Source of the DNA: Sphingomonas sp. 28-63-12
GTDB taxonomy: Bacteria; Pseudomonadota; Alphaproteobacteria; Sphingomonadales; Sphingomonadaceae
Length of the DNA: 64,000 bases
Reading direction: 5' to 3'
Assembly (NCBI GenBank): GCA_002281535.1
Contig: NCGD01000016.1
Location: 62,001-126,000, forward strand
Position numbers and translations under genes: made by a program. Of the stretch, positions 54,129 to 63,960 are shown one piece after another. Positions within the stretch are counted from its first letter, which is position 1; each line of letters starts with the position of its first letter. The notes beneath the pieces were generated by a model. That model ran no database searches and was not told the origin of the DNA. It was given only the letters and a program-made list of their open reading frames with translations.

Positions 54129-55078
54129 TACGAAAGGCAGCGCTGGTCGAGCCGGAAATCTCGGTCGTCATCCCTTGCTATAATGAAGCGGAAAACGCGG
54201 CCGATATTGCCGCCGCGATCATTGCCGCGCTCGAGCCCGTCTGCACATCGTTCGACCTGATCTTCATCGACAACGCATCGACGGACGACACGGTCGAGAT
54301 CATCCGGGCGATGTGTGCTGAAGACCCGCGGATCCGCCTGATCGTCAACACCCGCAATTTCGGCCAGATGCGATCGCCGACGCATGCCGTTTTTGCCGGG
54401 CGAGGTCGGGCTGTGATCGGCATTTGCGCTGATTTCCAGGACCCGCCGGAACTGTTGCCGCGCTTCGTCGAGCGGTGGCGCCAGGGGATTGATATCGTGC
54501 TCGGCGTGCGTGAATCGGAAAAAACCGGGGCCATGCTGGGCTGGTTCCGGTCGCTGTCCTACACGCTGGCGAAGCGGTTCGGCGATTACCCAATTGTTCC
54601 CAATGCCACCGGCTTTGGCCTCTACGATCGCAAGGTCGTCCGTGCGATCGCGGCGCTGAAGGAGCCGGAGCCGTTCTTCCGGGGCATGCTGGTCGAGACC
54701 GGCTATTCGATCGATACGATCCCCTATCCACGGCCAAAGCGGCAGCGTGGGCTTTCAAGCAATACCTTTTTTACATTGCTCGATTTCGCCCTTTCCAGCC
54801 TGGCAAGTTTTTCAAAGAAGCTTGTTCGCGTTCCGCTTTACGTCGGCGTGCTGGCCGGCGCGCTCGCGCTGGTGTCATTGTTGATTGCGCCGATTGCCTG
54901 GCTGTTGGGCGGGGGCGGGCTCTACTGGCTGATTGCGGCCGCGATCGAGGCGCAGTTCGCCATGCTGTTCGGCTTTCTCGGCCTGATCGGTGACCAGGTT
55001 CGGCTGATCTCGGAGCGAACCCGCGAAACGCCACTGGTGTTCGAACGCGAACGCATCAATTTTCCTGAAGGCTATTGA
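54125..55078 (+). CDS. GT2 glycosyltransferase (GtrB/DPM1-like)
   Basis: 317 residues. N-terminal EISVVIPCYNEAENAADIAA and FIDNASTDDT are the nucleotide-binding part of GT-A family 2; the DxD-type region is near ICADFQDPPELL. Two hydrophobic helices near the C-terminus (VGVLAGALALVSLLIAPIAW and the following one) mark the GtrB/DPM1 type that links a sugar to undecaprenyl phosphate at the inner membrane. The start overlaps the Wzz-like stop (ATGA), and GtrA follows 3 bp later, a classic pairing. Confidence 0.9.
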   Translation: MIRKAALVEPEISVVIPCYNEAENAADIAAAIIAALEPVCTSFDLIFIDNASTDDTVEIIRAMCAEDPRIRLIVNTRNFGQMRSPTHAVFAGRGRAVIGICADFQDPPELLPRFVERWRQGIDIVLGVRESEKTGAMLGWFRSLSYTLAKRFGDYPIVPNATGFGLYDRKVVRAIAALKEPEPFFRGMLVETGYSIDTIPYPRPKRQRGLSSNTFFTLLDFALSSLASFSKKLVRVPLYVGVLAGALALVSLLIAPIAWLLGGGGLYWLIAAAIEAQFAMLFGFLGLIGDQVRLISERTRETPLVFERERINFPEGY

Positions 55079-55081
55079 TCG

Positions 55082-55474
55082 ATGGCGATGCCGATCACCT
55101 TCGCTCGCCTGGTCGAACTGACTCGCTTCTATCAGGCGGCGGCGGTCAACGCGCTGTTTGGTTTCAGCATGTATGCTTTCTTCGTCGCGCTCGGAATCAA
55201 TATCTATGTCGCGCAAATCATGTCGCATTGCCTGGGCGTGGCGTTTAATTATTTCACCTATAGCCGGCATGTTTTCCGCGACGCCGGACCCGCGAAGATG
55301 CGCTTCGTGGCGATTTATGTCGTCAATTATTTCATCGGGCTCGGCTCGCTTGCGCTGGTGGCCCGCTTCATCGCGTCGCCCTATCTTGCCGGCCTCGTGG
55401 CGCTCGTGCTGGCCTCGATCATCAATTATTTTGCGCTGAAGCATATTGTGTTCATCAAGCGGATCGCTGGGTAA
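55082..55474 (+). CDS. GtrA-like flippase
   Basis: A 130-residue protein with four predicted membrane helices, among them YQAAAVNALFGFSMYAFFVA and SIINYFALKHIVF. GtrA proteins are thought to flip undecaprenyl-phosphate sugars to the periplasmic face. Its stop shares one base with the start of the next membrane protein (TAATG). With the GT2 enzyme before and the GT87-like protein after, it makes a three-part glucosylation-type system. Confidence 0.88.
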   Translation: MAMPITFARLVELTRFYQAAAVNALFGFSMYAFFVALGINIYVAQIMSHCLGVAFNYFTYSRHVFRDAGPAKMRFVAIYVVNYFIGLGSLALVARFIASPYLAGLVALVLASIINYFALKHIVFIKRIAG

Positions 55475-56841
55475 TGGGGTGGCGCCGGTTCCTGCCGGAC
55501 GAACACTGGATCGAGCCTGCGCTCGCACTGATCCTTGTCGGCGGCATGATCAGGACGATGATCTTGCTGGCCAGCAATGGCTATCTGCCGCAGCCCTATT
55601 TCTACGACCCTGCAGACACGTGGATGGATTGGTTCAATACCGCCGATTGGGCACGCGATCGCGGCGTCTATGACAGCTGGGGCTCGGTCTATGCGCCGCT
55701 GACGCTGGTGTTCCTCCGCTTCTTCGGTTGGTCGCAATGCTATATGGGCGGCGGCCAGGACACTTCCTATTATGCGCGGGCCTGCGATTGGCTCGGAATC
55801 TTTTGGCTCCACGCCTTTTACGTGCTGGCGATCGTCATCGTCGCTATAACCTATCTGAAGACCCATCGCAGGACTGCGCTTGCCCGTTCAGTGGCCCTGA
55901 TGATCGGTCTGCCGATGACCAGCGCGCTTGAGCGCGGCAATATCATTCTGATCGCCTTCATCTGTGTGGCGCTTGCCTTCGGTCCGTTGCTCAAGACGGC
56001 CCGTATGCGCTGGCTGGCGCTTGGCCTGGCGATCAATTTCAAGCTCTACATCGTAGCGGCACTGTTCCCGCAATTGCTCAGGCGGCGTTGGCGTTGGTTC
56101 GAAGGCGCACTGCTGGCGACAATCGCCATTTATTTGCTGACCTATGGCATGCTCGGCCGTGGTTCGCCGGGGGAGATCATCCACAATATCGTTGGTTTCA
56201 CCGACGTGGTGCAGGCAGGCCAGTTCCTCGATGTCCTGTATGCAGCGACCTATGCCCCGTTCATGACGCTGCTGAACAACCAGACGTTTCCGATCACGAC
56301 CTTGATCGGTTCAAAGAATGTCGACGTGCTGCTGATTGTCATCCCGGCGATGTTGCGGGTAACGCAGCTGGCGATTGTCGCTGCGTCCGTTGCGGCCTGG
56401 CTGCGGCCGGAGGTCGTGCCGATGCATCGCCTGACCAATTTTGGCCTGTGCCTTGCGCTTATCACGGCTGAGTCTGGCGGTTATAGCTTGATTTTTGTGA
56501 TTTTCTTCACCTTTTTCGAAAGGTGGCAGGGGATTGGCCGCAAATGGTCTATCATCGCATGCTATTTATTGTGTATTCAGTTTGATTTTATTATTGATCG
56601 AGCGCCGCCGGTTGTTCGAGAGACGTTTTTTTTCAATAGCGCAACGATTATCAATTACTATATCATGCTGGGTTCATTTATTCGGCCGGCGATATTCTAT
56701 TCTATCCCGTTCGCGCTGTCGCTCGTTACAATCGGCGAGGTCTGGAAAGACATACGCGTCCAAGGCTGGAAAACGCGGTGGCGTTTTCGCCGCGATCTGC
56801 CGATCATGGTCGGGGCCGGCGAAGCGCGGCCGCCGGCCTGA
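55474..56841 (+). CDS. Polytopic membrane protein, GT87-like (DUF2029) glycosyltransferase candidate
   Basis: 455 residues with about ten hydrophobic segments. The first periplasmic loop carries acidic residues (YDPADTWMDWFNTADWA), the usual place of the catalytic carboxylate in GT-C enzymes, and the segment MTSALERGNIILIAFICVAL matches the DUF2029/GT87 pattern (often written as RGN). It probably uses the lipid-linked sugar made by the GT2/GtrA pair. The last third (56460-56700) is unusually AT-rich. The convergent methyltransferase gene ends 5 bp away. Confidence 0.78.
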   Translation: MGWRRFLPDEHWIEPALALILVGGMIRTMILLASNGYLPQPYFYDPADTWMDWFNTADWARDRGVYDSWGSVYAPLTLVFLRFFGWSQCYMGGGQDTSYYARACDWLGIFWLHAFYVLAIVIVAITYLKTHRRTALARSVALMIGLPMTSALERGNIILIAFICVALAFGPLLKTARMRWLALGLAINFKLYIVAALFPQLLRRRWRWFEGALLATIAIYLLTYGMLGRGSPGEIIHNIVGFTDVVQAGQFLDVLYAATYAPFMTLLNNQTFPITTLIGSKNVDVLLIVIPAMLRVTQLAIVAASVAAWLRPEVVPMHRLTNFGLCLALITAESGGYSLIFVIFFTFFERWQGIGRKWSIIACYLLCIQFDFIIDRAPPVVRETFFFNSATIINYYIMLGSFIRPAIFYSIPFALSLVTIGEVWKDIRVQGWKTRWRFRRDLPIMVGAGEARPPA

Positions 56842-56846
56842 AACGG

Positions 56847-57878
56847 TCAGGCGAGCAAGTCGGCGATCGGAACCAGCCGGTGCGCTGTATCGGGATAGAG
56901 CGCCTTCACATTGGCGGCGATCGCCGGCGCGAAATCGATGCTGTTGAGCAATACCGTGCGCGGGGTCGTGCCGAGCTGTTCCGGCGCCCTGACCGGCCGC
57001 CCAAGCAGCGTGGTGCCCTGTTTGGCGGGATCGCGATCAATGAAAAAATCGATTCTGGCGGGGTCGAAGAAATTGGCGAGCATCTCGTCAGTCAGGCTGC
57101 CAGCCCCCCAAACCACGATGGCGTCTTCACCCGCCAGTGCCGGGTGATCCGACAACAGGCCTGCCGACCAATGCGGCACGGCAAAGGGCCGCGCGACAAC
57201 GCGCAGCGAATCGGCATAGCGCGCATCGAGCCAGGCGTCGGTCGCGGCGGCGACCACTTCCAGGCCTTCCTTGGCAAGCAAGCGCGCCAGCGAGGTGGTC
57301 GAAAAGAAATGCAGGTGTGACCGGTTGTCATCGATTGGCAGGCCACGGTGCCCGCCCAGATTGGGAACCTCGATAAAGATCGCCCCGCTGGGGCTCAATA
57401 CCTGCTTCATTGCGCGTAGCTCGGCGGCGGGGTCTTCGAGATGCTCTAGCACATGCGACATCAAAATCATGTCGAACCCCGGCGTGATCGTGCCGGCAGC
57501 GATTAGCTCGCCAAGGGGGCGGGTGTGGAGAAAATCGAGATAAGCAGCTGCTTGCGCGCCTGCCGGTGAGAGTTCGATCGCCTCATAGCGCGCCGGCTGT
57601 TGTTCTGCGCGGACCATCGCCGCCAGCTCGCCGGTGGCGCAGCCGATCTCGAGCATGCGGGAGTCGGCGGGCGCGAAGGGCGCAAAGAAAGCGATTTGCG
57701 CACGCAGCCGGTCATCGGACGTCCCCAGCGAACACATGGCGGTGGCAGCGTAGCTAAAGGGCTTGATGCTGGTGCGCCAGCCATGGAAGCAATCGCGGCA
57801 ATATGCCCGTTCGCCGACGGCGGTCGACAGATGCTCAAGCGAGGTGCCGTTGCAGACGATGCAGTGGATTGCGCTCAT
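56847..57878 (-). CDS. Class I SAM-dependent methyltransferase, sugar C-methyltransferase type
   Basis: 343 residues in three parts: an N-terminal Cys-rich zinc-binding-like segment (CIVC at residue 6, YCRDC at 26), a SAM-binding core (MLEIGCATGELAAMV near 75, MILMSHVLEHLEDP near 140) and a C-terminal Rossmann-like domain (VVWGAGSLTDEML, then FFIDRDPAKQGTTLLGRPV). This architecture is that of C-methyltransferases acting on sugar nucleotides (NovU/TylC3 type). It follows the leftward gene at 57966 by 87 bp and would add a branch methyl to a deoxysugar. Confidence 0.83.
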   Translation of the reverse strand: MSAIHCIVCNGTSLEHLSTAVGERAYCRDCFHGWRTSIKPFSYAATAMCSLGTSDDRLRAQIAFFAPFAPADSRMLEIGCATGELAAMVRAEQQPARYEAIELSPAGAQAAAYLDFLHTRPLGELIAAGTITPGFDMILMSHVLEHLEDPAAELRAMKQVLSPSGAIFIEVPNLGGHRGLPIDDNRSHLHFFSTTSLARLLAKEGLEVVAAATDAWLDARYADSLRVVARPFAVPHWSAGLLSDHPALAGEDAIVVWGAGSLTDEMLANFFDPARIDFFIDRDPAKQGTTLLGRPVRAPEQLGTTPRTVLLNSIDFAPAIAANVKALYPDTAHRLVPIADLLA

Positions 57879-57965
57879 GAAGATGCCCGGTTGTTGGGGG
57901 AACGTCGCCGGCTGGCTCGTCCGCTGGGGATATGGGATCGGCGATGGCGGTGCAAGTGCGCACCG

Positions 57966-59651
57966 TCAGCCAACAAGGCCGCTAACCGCAATACTTGCCG
58001 GTGCCATACCGGCATTGTCGCCGCGCCCGACGATCCGGCCAATCGCGCCGGTGCCGAGACAGGCAGGATCGATCCCGGCGGCGTCGATCGACAGATGATG
58101 ATTGCCGCCGCGCAGATCGATCCCGGCAGGGAAGGCGCTCGTCTGCCCTTTGATCCGCGATCGCAACTGACCGTGCGCGCAGCCGAGCAGCGATATGGCC
58201 GGCTGGGCTGCCTTTTCGCCAGGATTGTTGATCGCCGCGTCGATCGTGAAATCGCGGCACTGCTCAAAACTGATCGGCCGCCGGAAACCGATGACCTTGG
58301 TGCCCGATATGCCGATGCCCTCGGCATTCTGGGCGAAGATCCCCAGTGCGTTGCCGCCATTGATCGCATCATACCAGCCATGGAGCTGGCCGCCGCTGAT
58401 CGTCACCAGCCCGCGCGACTGGTGGATGAAAATGCCGGCAAAGGCGCCCGGCGCCGGGCCGCAATAGGGATCGACGATATCGATCGCGCCATAGGGCGAG
58501 ATATTGGTGAGCTCGATGCCAGCACCGCTATAGCCGTCGAGGATCGGCATCAGCAGGTGCAGATTGGCCTGCCCGGCGCGCCCCTGATCGATACCGGGCT
58601 TGCCGGTTTGGCCGTCGACCTTGATCCCGGTAGCAATCTGACTGGTTTCGAAATTCTGGATATAGCTGTCGGCAAACGCCCCCTGGAGATAGGCGCCGAT
58701 GCTCTGCGGGACGCCGGGACTGCCCCCCGTACTCGCGCCGCAATCATTGATATAGAGCGATGCATTGCCGCCGGGGAAGGCACGGGGCGTTCGCCCGTCG
58801 AGATGGAAGGCCCAGAAGCGCGGCGGCCCGCTCTTGTCGCCGGGGCTTGATCGGAAGGCATGGCAGTCCCGCAAATGGGTGTAGACCGCACCGGTTATCG
58901 AATAGCCGATGACATGTTCGTCGGCGGAGATTCCCTCGATCAGGCAATCGAAGCTGAACCTGATGCGCAGGCCCGCGGCACCGTCATCGGCGGTTGCCTT
59001 GGGCGGTGCGCTACGGGCCAATTCCATCCAGCGCAAATCAACCGACTGGAGATAGCTGCCGACCGATCCCGGTGGCGTGTCGAAGCCGAGCTGGACGACG
59101 TCGCGATCGCCGCTGACGACGATGATCCGCGTACCCTGATGTGGCCCGCCCCAATTCTTGCCGGCGCCCCAGATCCGGCGGTGCGAGGTTTCGATCTTCC
59201 AGGTGTCGCTGATGAAATAGTCGGCAGCGCCGAGCAGCATGACCGGGTGCGCGGCGAGACAGGCGCGCAAGGCAGGCAGGCTGTCATGCGCCGAATCGTC
59301 GCGCGTCGCGCCCCACCATTCGGGATAGGCGGCAGGCGCGCGGCAGCCGAGCATATCGACCCGCCCCGGGCCGGTGAAGATCGGCGCCAGCGGTGCCTGG
59401 AAATCGCCGAGCAGCGTGAGCGTCTTGCCGGCGGCAATGTCGATGGTCGCGCCCGGCATCGCCTGGATATCGGCGCGGACCGTCATCGAGGACGACACGA
59501 AATGCTTGCCGGCGGGCAAGGTGATCCCCGGCAGGGCGCTCGCCAGCATTGAATCGCTGGGTGGCGCTGGCCCGGTGCCGCACGCCTCGGTCGCGGTGGC
59601 GGCGAGGGCCATGACCGACATGCGGCCAATCAGCTCCCGCCGCGAGACCAT
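57966..59651 (-). CDS. Exported parallel beta-helix protein, polysaccharide-active candidate
   Basis: 561 residues. The N-terminus has a twin-arginine-like signal (VSRRELIGRMSVMALAATAT) ending at EACG, possibly with lipid attachment at the Cys. The body shows the repeated short hydrophobic strands of a right-handed beta-helix (IDIAAGKTLTLLGDF, ISGGQLHGWYDAINGG, IGISGTKVIGF, FTIDAAINNPG). Such proteins are often polysaccharide lyases or hydrolases. The neighbours make exopolysaccharide, so processing of that polymer is the simplest guess; no catalytic residue was identified. Its ATG shares one base with the OYE stop. Confidence 0.65.
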   Translation of the reverse strand: MVSRRELIGRMSVMALAATATEACGTGPAPPSDSMLASALPGITLPAGKHFVSSSMTVRADIQAMPGATIDIAAGKTLTLLGDFQAPLAPIFTGPGRVDMLGCRAPAAYPEWWGATRDDSAHDSLPALRACLAAHPVMLLGAADYFISDTWKIETSHRRIWGAGKNWGGPHQGTRIIVVSGDRDVVQLGFDTPPGSVGSYLQSVDLRWMELARSAPPKATADDGAAGLRIRFSFDCLIEGISADEHVIGYSITGAVYTHLRDCHAFRSSPGDKSGPPRFWAFHLDGRTPRAFPGGNASLYINDCGASTGGSPGVPQSIGAYLQGAFADSYIQNFETSQIATGIKVDGQTGKPGIDQGRAGQANLHLLMPILDGYSGAGIELTNISPYGAIDIVDPYCGPAPGAFAGIFIHQSRGLVTISGGQLHGWYDAINGGNALGIFAQNAEGIGISGTKVIGFRRPISFEQCRDFTIDAAINNPGEKAAQPAISLLGCAHGQLRSRIKGQTSAFPAGIDLRGGNHHLSIDAAGIDPACLGTGAIGRIVGRGDNAGMAPASIAVSGLVG

Positions 59652-60691
59652 CAGACCAATGTTTCGCGCATCGAATCTTCGAACGCCGTCCAGTCCTTGT
59701 GGTGGGCGATCTTGTCGACCAGATCGGGATTGGCGATGAAGGCGCGGCCCCAGGTCACCAGATCAAGCAGCCCGGCATCGAGCTCCCCCTTGGCCTGATC
59801 GGTCGTCAGCGAGGCGCCCCCGATGATCACGCCATCCCAGATCGGCCGAACCATCCGGACGATCCGGCCGGCGGTGTCGACATAATTGGCATTGGCACAG
59901 CTGATATCGAGCGCCTTTAGGCCGAGCGCGCTCAGCGCCGGGATGAAATAGGCGATCATCTCTTCAAGGTCGGGCCAGTCATACAGGCCACCCATGAAGC
60001 GCGACGGCGAGATGCGCGCGATCACGCGCTCGGCCGGCACGGCCTTCAGCACCGCCTCGATCAGTTCGAGCGCGAAGCGGCAGCGATTCTCGACCGAGCC
60101 GCCATAGCGATCGGTGCGGTCATTCACCCGGGCATCGAGAAACTGGTCGGCGAGATAGCCATGGCCGACATGGAGTTCGACGGCATCGAAGCCGGCAATG
60201 TCGATCGCCCGGCGGGCGGCATCGGCGAAATAGCCATAGACGGTCGGCATTTCCTCGGGCGTCAGGGCGCGGGGGTTGCCATAGGGCTTGCCGTTCTGGC
60301 GATTAATGCCCGTCGCGGCGACATTGGTCGAGCTGACCGGCTGATCGATCGTATAATCGCTGTGCGAGATCCGGCCAGTATGCCAAAGCTGGCAGGCGAT
60401 CGCCGCGCCGGCTGCTTGGACGGCATCGACCACCGGGCGCCAGCTTTCGGCATGGGCATCGCTGGCGATATAGGGGGCGTTGTTCCAGCCATCGCCGCTG
60501 TGATGGACCAGCGTGCCTTCGGTCAGGATCAGGCCAACGCCGCCCTCTGCGCGACGCTGATAATAATCGCGCATCGCGGCGGTTGCATGATGGCCCTCGC
60601 CAGCGAAGCCGCGGCTCATCGCCGACATCACGGTGCGGTTGCGCAGGTGGATGAAATCCGCGCGGTCGAGCGGATCGAACAAACTGGTCAT
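59651..60691 (-). CDS. Old-yellow-enzyme family NADH:flavin oxidoreductase
   Basis: 346 residues from the ATG at 60691, which overlaps the RmlD-like stop (ATGA). FMN-binding TIM-barrel features include RNRTVMSAMSR, ACQLWHTGRISH near residue 100 and the substrate-binding VELHVGHGYLADQFL, then DRYGGSVENR. OYEs reduce activated C=C bonds with NAD(P)H. It is unusual inside a deoxysugar operon; it may belong to a modification step or simply be hitch-hiking. Confidence 0.87.
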   Translation of the reverse strand: MTSLFDPLDRADFIHLRNRTVMSAMSRGFAGEGHHATAAMRDYYQRRAEGGVGLILTEGTLVHHSGDGWNNAPYIASDAHAESWRPVVDAVQAAGAAIACQLWHTGRISHSDYTIDQPVSSTNVAATGINRQNGKPYGNPRALTPEEMPTVYGYFADAARRAIDIAGFDAVELHVGHGYLADQFLDARVNDRTDRYGGSVENRCRFALELIEAVLKAVPAERVIARISPSRFMGGLYDWPDLEEMIAYFIPALSALGLKALDISCANANYVDTAGRIVRMVRPIWDGVIIGGASLTTDQAKGELDAGLLDLVTWGRAFIANPDLVDKIAHHKDWTAFEDSMRETLV

Positions 60692-61602
60692 TGCTTTGGC
60701 TCCAGGCGATATTGATCGAAAAAGGGATCGTCGAGATAGGCGTGCAATGTCGATGCCCATGGGCGCTGCAGATTGGCGTTCTCGCGCGTCAGCCGGTCGC
60801 AGCTCAGCACCGCCCTGTCTGGGCGGCGGCCAAGCTCGGTTTGCGACACCAGCGATGCATCGACCGGCACAATCGTCAGATGACCGGTCCAGCCGAGCGC
60901 AACGGTGATCTCATGCGCCAGATCGGCAAAACTCGCCTCTCCCACACACGCCATCTGGTAGCTGCCCATGGCCTGTTTGGCGATCAGATGGAGCGAATTG
61001 ATGGCCAGATCGCGCGTCCAGGTGGGCTGCCATACCCGGTCACCCACTTCGAAGCGCGTTTCGCCCTTTTGCAATGCTGCCCACATCACCGGAATGATGC
61101 GCCCGACGAAATTCTTGTCCGCCGCCCCGCCCCCGAAAAAGCCGGCCATCCGGACGATCAGCGCATCGGGCAGCCGTTCGGTGACGACTCGCTCGGCCTC
61201 GTATTTCAGCTCGCCGTAAAATGACAGCGGGCGCGGCATCTCGTCTTCGGGGATCGGGTTGGTGCGGCCGTCATAGGTCAGGAAGGATTGCGGATAGAGC
61301 AGCCGCGCGTTGCTGCGGACGGCCAGGTCGGCGATGTTGCGCGTTCCATCGACAATCGTCTGCCGCGCGGCTTCGGGTTCACGGGCGCAGCCCTCGACGT
61401 CGACGCGCGCGGCGCAGTGGATGATCCAGCCGCCCCTGATCCACGCTTCCCAGCCGGCGACCTGTGCGGCATCGCTGGTGTCGAGTTCGCCATGGCCGGG
61501 CGCGCGTACGTCGAGCCTGGGCGACCGCTGGGCCTCCTCGAACAGTGCCGATCCCAACATGCCCTGGCCGCCGGTAATCAGGATGCGTGTCTTGTCGCGC
61601 AT
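60688..61602 (-). CDS. RmlD-like sugar-nucleotide 4-ketoreductase
   Basis: 304 residues from the ATG at 61602 (AAGGAGAG upstream; a TTG at 61608 is closer to that site and possible). The Rossmann loop ITGGQGMLGSAL, the motif HCAARVDVEGCAREPEAA and the catalytic YGELKYEAE segment are typical of dTDP-4-dehydrorhamnose reductase and relatives. It is the first gene of a leftward operon and divergent from rmlB, so it probably acts on the 4-keto sugar made by RmlB. Whether the product is rhamnose or another 6-deoxyhexose is unclear; no rmlC is seen. Confidence 0.83.
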   Translation of the reverse strand: MRDKTRILITGGQGMLGSALFEEAQRSPRLDVRAPGHGELDTSDAAQVAGWEAWIRGGWIIHCAARVDVEGCAREPEAARQTIVDGTRNIADLAVRSNARLLYPQSFLTYDGRTNPIPEDEMPRPLSFYGELKYEAERVVTERLPDALIVRMAGFFGGGAADKNFVGRIIPVMWAALQKGETRFEVGDRVWQPTWTRDLAINSLHLIAKQAMGSYQMACVGEASFADLAHEITVALGWTGHLTIVPVDASLVSQTELGRRPDRAVLSCDRLTRENANLQRPWASTLHAYLDDPFFDQYRLEPKQ

Positions 61603-61882
61603 TAACAAATCTCTCCTTGGGCGCGACGCAATTCCCGGTGCAGCGGCGATCCGCCATTTTCCCGACGCCGGGCCAGACGGCCTGCAGGATATCGATGGTC
61701 GCTCTGTCGGGGGAAATGATCACCGCTGGAATGCTGATTTGGCCAGTGCCTAGCAGCCCCCCGGGGCGGGCGGCAAGGGGTGCCGGGCAAATCGCGCCAT
61801 CGGCCGGGCATTTGCCTCAACGACCCGTTCACCTATCGCGCTTATGGTGAAGCGCTGAGCAATGCTGCTGGTGGAGGGTTGG
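61603..61882. other. Divergent intergenic region between rmlD-like and rmlB genes
   Basis: A 280-bp region that must hold promoters for both directions. Short open frames on both strands show no family features. A CCCCCCGGGG patch lies near 61765. Nothing else is recognised. Confidence 0.45.
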
Positions 61883-62986
61883 GTGCGCATCCTTGTTACG
61901 GGAGGGGCCGGTTTTATCGGGTCCACGCTGATCCGCCAGTTGATGGCGTTTTCTGGCCATGACATCCTCAATTTCGACAAGCTGACCTATGCCGGCAATC
62001 TGGCTTCGCTCACCCACATTGCCGACGATAGCCGCTACAGTTTTATCCAGGGGGATATCTGCGATGCCGAGGCGGTCGCGCGGGTAATCGCTTCCTTTCG
62101 TCCCCAGGTGATTGCCCATCTGGCGGCCGAAAGCCATGTCGATCGCTCGATCGACGGGCCCGGCGCCTTTGTCCATACCAACATCGTCGGCACGTTCACG
62201 TTGCTGCAGCAGGCGCTGGGCTATTATCGCACGCTAGACGCGGCGGGCCAGGCAGCATTCCGTTTCCACCATATCTCGACCGACGAGGTCTATGGATCGC
62301 TCGGTGCCGAGGGGCTGTTTACCGAAACCACGCCCTATGATCCGCGCTCGCCCTATTCGGCGTCAAAGGCGGCGTCGGACCATCTCGTCCGGGCCTGGGG
62401 CCATAGCTATGGCCTGCCGATCATGGTCACCAACTGCTCGAACAATTATGGGCCGTTTCAATTTCCCGAAAAGCTGATCCCGTTGATCATCATCCGGGCG
62501 CTGTCGGGCGAGACCCTGCCCGTTTATGGCGACGGATCAAATGTCCGCGATTGGCTGCATGTCGATGATCACGCCCGCGCCCTGCAATGCGTCATCGAGG
62601 GCGGCTCGCCCGGCGAGACCTATAATATCGGCGGCAATGCCGAACGGCGCAACATTGATGTCGTGCACCAGATTTGCGCCGTGCTCGATCGGCTGCAGCC
62701 GCGTAGCGATGGCCGTTCCTATGCCGGACAATTGACCTTCGTTGCCGATCGCCCCGGCCATGATCAGCGCTATGCGATCGATGCGACCAAGCTGCAGCGC
62801 GCGCTGGGGTGGCACCCGCAGCATGACTTCGCCACCGGCATTGAGGCAACCGTGCGGTGGTATCTCGACAATCGGCCATGGTGGCAGGCGATTATCGACC
62901 AGCGTGATGCCACCGCGCGCCTTGGCGCTGGCCCGCCGCCGCTGGCGCCGATCGCACCAGCCATTGAACGCTGCGATGCGCACTGA
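61883..62986 (+). CDS. rmlB: dTDP-glucose 4,6-dehydratase
   Basis: 367 residues from a GTG at 61883 with GGAGG five bases upstream; an ATG at 61862 in the same frame adds seven residues. NAD-binding [24 protein letters not shown], the catalytic [10 protein letters not shown] and [15 protein letters not shown], and [16 protein letters not shown] are all diagnostic. It makes dTDP-4-keto-6-deoxyglucose. rmlA follows 30 bp downstream. Confidence 0.95.
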   Translation: MRILVTGGAGFIGSTLIRQLMAFSGHDILNFDKLTYAGNLASLTHIADDSRYSFIQGDICDAEAVARVIASFRPQVIAHLAAESHVDRSIDGPGAFVHTNIVGTFTLLQQALGYYRTLDAAGQAAFRFHHISTDEVYGSLGAEGLFTETTPYDPRSPYSASKAASDHLVRAWGHSYGLPIMVTNCSNNYGPFQFPEKLIPLIIIRALSGETLPVYGDGSNVRDWLHVDDHARALQCVIEGGSPGETYNIGGNAERRNIDVVHQICAVLDRLQPRSDGRSYAGQLTFVADRPGHDQRYAIDATKLQRALGWHPQHDFATGIEATVRWYLDNRPWWQAIIDQRDATARLGAGPPPLAPIAPAIERCDAH

Positions 62987-63016
62987 AGCCATCGCGCCGC
63001 GGATCGGGAGAGCATC

Positions 63017-63934
63017 ATGAAGGGTATCATCCTGGCCGGGGGCACCGGATCGCGCCTGCATCCGATGACGCAGGTCGTGTCGAAGCAGCTCATGCCGATC
63101 TACGACAAGCCGATGATCTATTATCCGCTGTCGACGCTGATGCTGGCGGGCATCCGCGACATCTTGCTGATCTCGACCGCCAGCGATCTGCCCCGGTTCG
63201 AGGCGCTGCTGGGCGACGGGTCGCGATGGGGAATCTCGATCAGCTATGCGGTTCAGCCCTCACCCGACGGGCTGGCCCAGGCCTATATCATCGGCGCCGA
63301 TTTCATCGGGCATGAGCCATCGGCGCTGATCCTGGGCGACAATGTCTTTTATGGCCACGGCATTGCCGGGTTGTTCGCCCAGGCAATCGATCGGATGCAG
63401 GGCTGTTCGGTCTTTGCCTATCATGTTCACGATCCCCAACGGTACGGCGTGATCGAGTTTGATTGCCGCAACAAGGCCGTCAGCGTCGAGGAAAAGCCAC
63501 TCCAGCCCAAATCGAACTGGGCCGTCACAGGACTCTATTTCTTCGATGGCCAGGCGCCGGCGATTGCCCGCACGCTCACGCCATCGGCGCGGGGCGAGCT
63601 CGAGATTACCGATATGATCCGGCATTATCTCGATGCCGACTCGCTCTATGTCGAGTCACTGGGGCGCGGTATCGCCTGGCTCGATACCGGCACGCCCGAA
63701 GCCTTGCTGGAGGCAGCCGAATTCGTCCGGATTCTGGAAAAGCGCCAGGGATTCAAAATGGCCTGTCCGGAAGAGATCGCCTTCCGGCTCGGGCTGATCG
63801 ATCGTACCGCGCTTGAGGCATTGGCATCGGCCTATGGCAAGAACGACTATGCCACTTATCTGCGCGCGATTGCCGCCAGCAGCATGGGGAACGCACCGGA
63901 ACTATCTGCGGTCAGGCCCGGTGCGGTGGGGTAG
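63017..63934 (+). CDS. rmlA: Glucose-1-phosphate thymidylyltransferase
   Basis: 305 residues. N-terminal [16 protein letters not shown] is the nucleotide-binding signature; [31 protein letters not shown] and the C-terminal [11 protein letters not shown] are typical of RmlA. It makes dTDP-glucose from dTTP and glucose-1-phosphate, the substrate of RmlB. CGGGAGAG precedes the ATG. With rmlB and the divergent RmlD-like gene it gives most of a dTDP-deoxyhexose pathway. Confidence 0.95.
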   Translation: MKGIILAGGTGSRLHPMTQVVSKQLMPIYDKPMIYYPLSTLMLAGIRDILLISTASDLPRFEALLGDGSRWGISISYAVQPSPDGLAQAYIIGADFIGHEPSALILGDNVFYGHGIAGLFAQAIDRMQGCSVFAYHVHDPQRYGVIEFDCRNKAVSVEEKPLQPKSNWAVTGLYFFDGQAPAIARTLTPSARGELEITDMIRHYLDADSLYVESLGRGIAWLDTGTPEALLEAAEFVRILEKRQGFKMACPEEIAFRLGLIDRTALEALASAYGKNDYATYLRAIAASSMGNAPELSAVRPGAVG

Positions 63935-63940
63935 GGCGTT

Positions 63941-63960
63941 GGCGACGCAGGATCGTCGCC
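63941..63960 (+). terminator. Hairpin after rmlA
   Basis: GGCGACG (63941-63947) pairs perfectly with CGTCGCC (63954-63960) around a 6-base loop, 6 bp after the rmlA stop. No T tract follows, so termination is likely but not proved. Confidence 0.5.

Noticed and set aside
56460..56700. AT-rich patch at the end of the GT87-like gene as a sign of recent transfer
   Set aside because: The reading frame and membrane-helix pattern continue through it; hydrophobic Phe/Ile-rich helices alone explain the composition.
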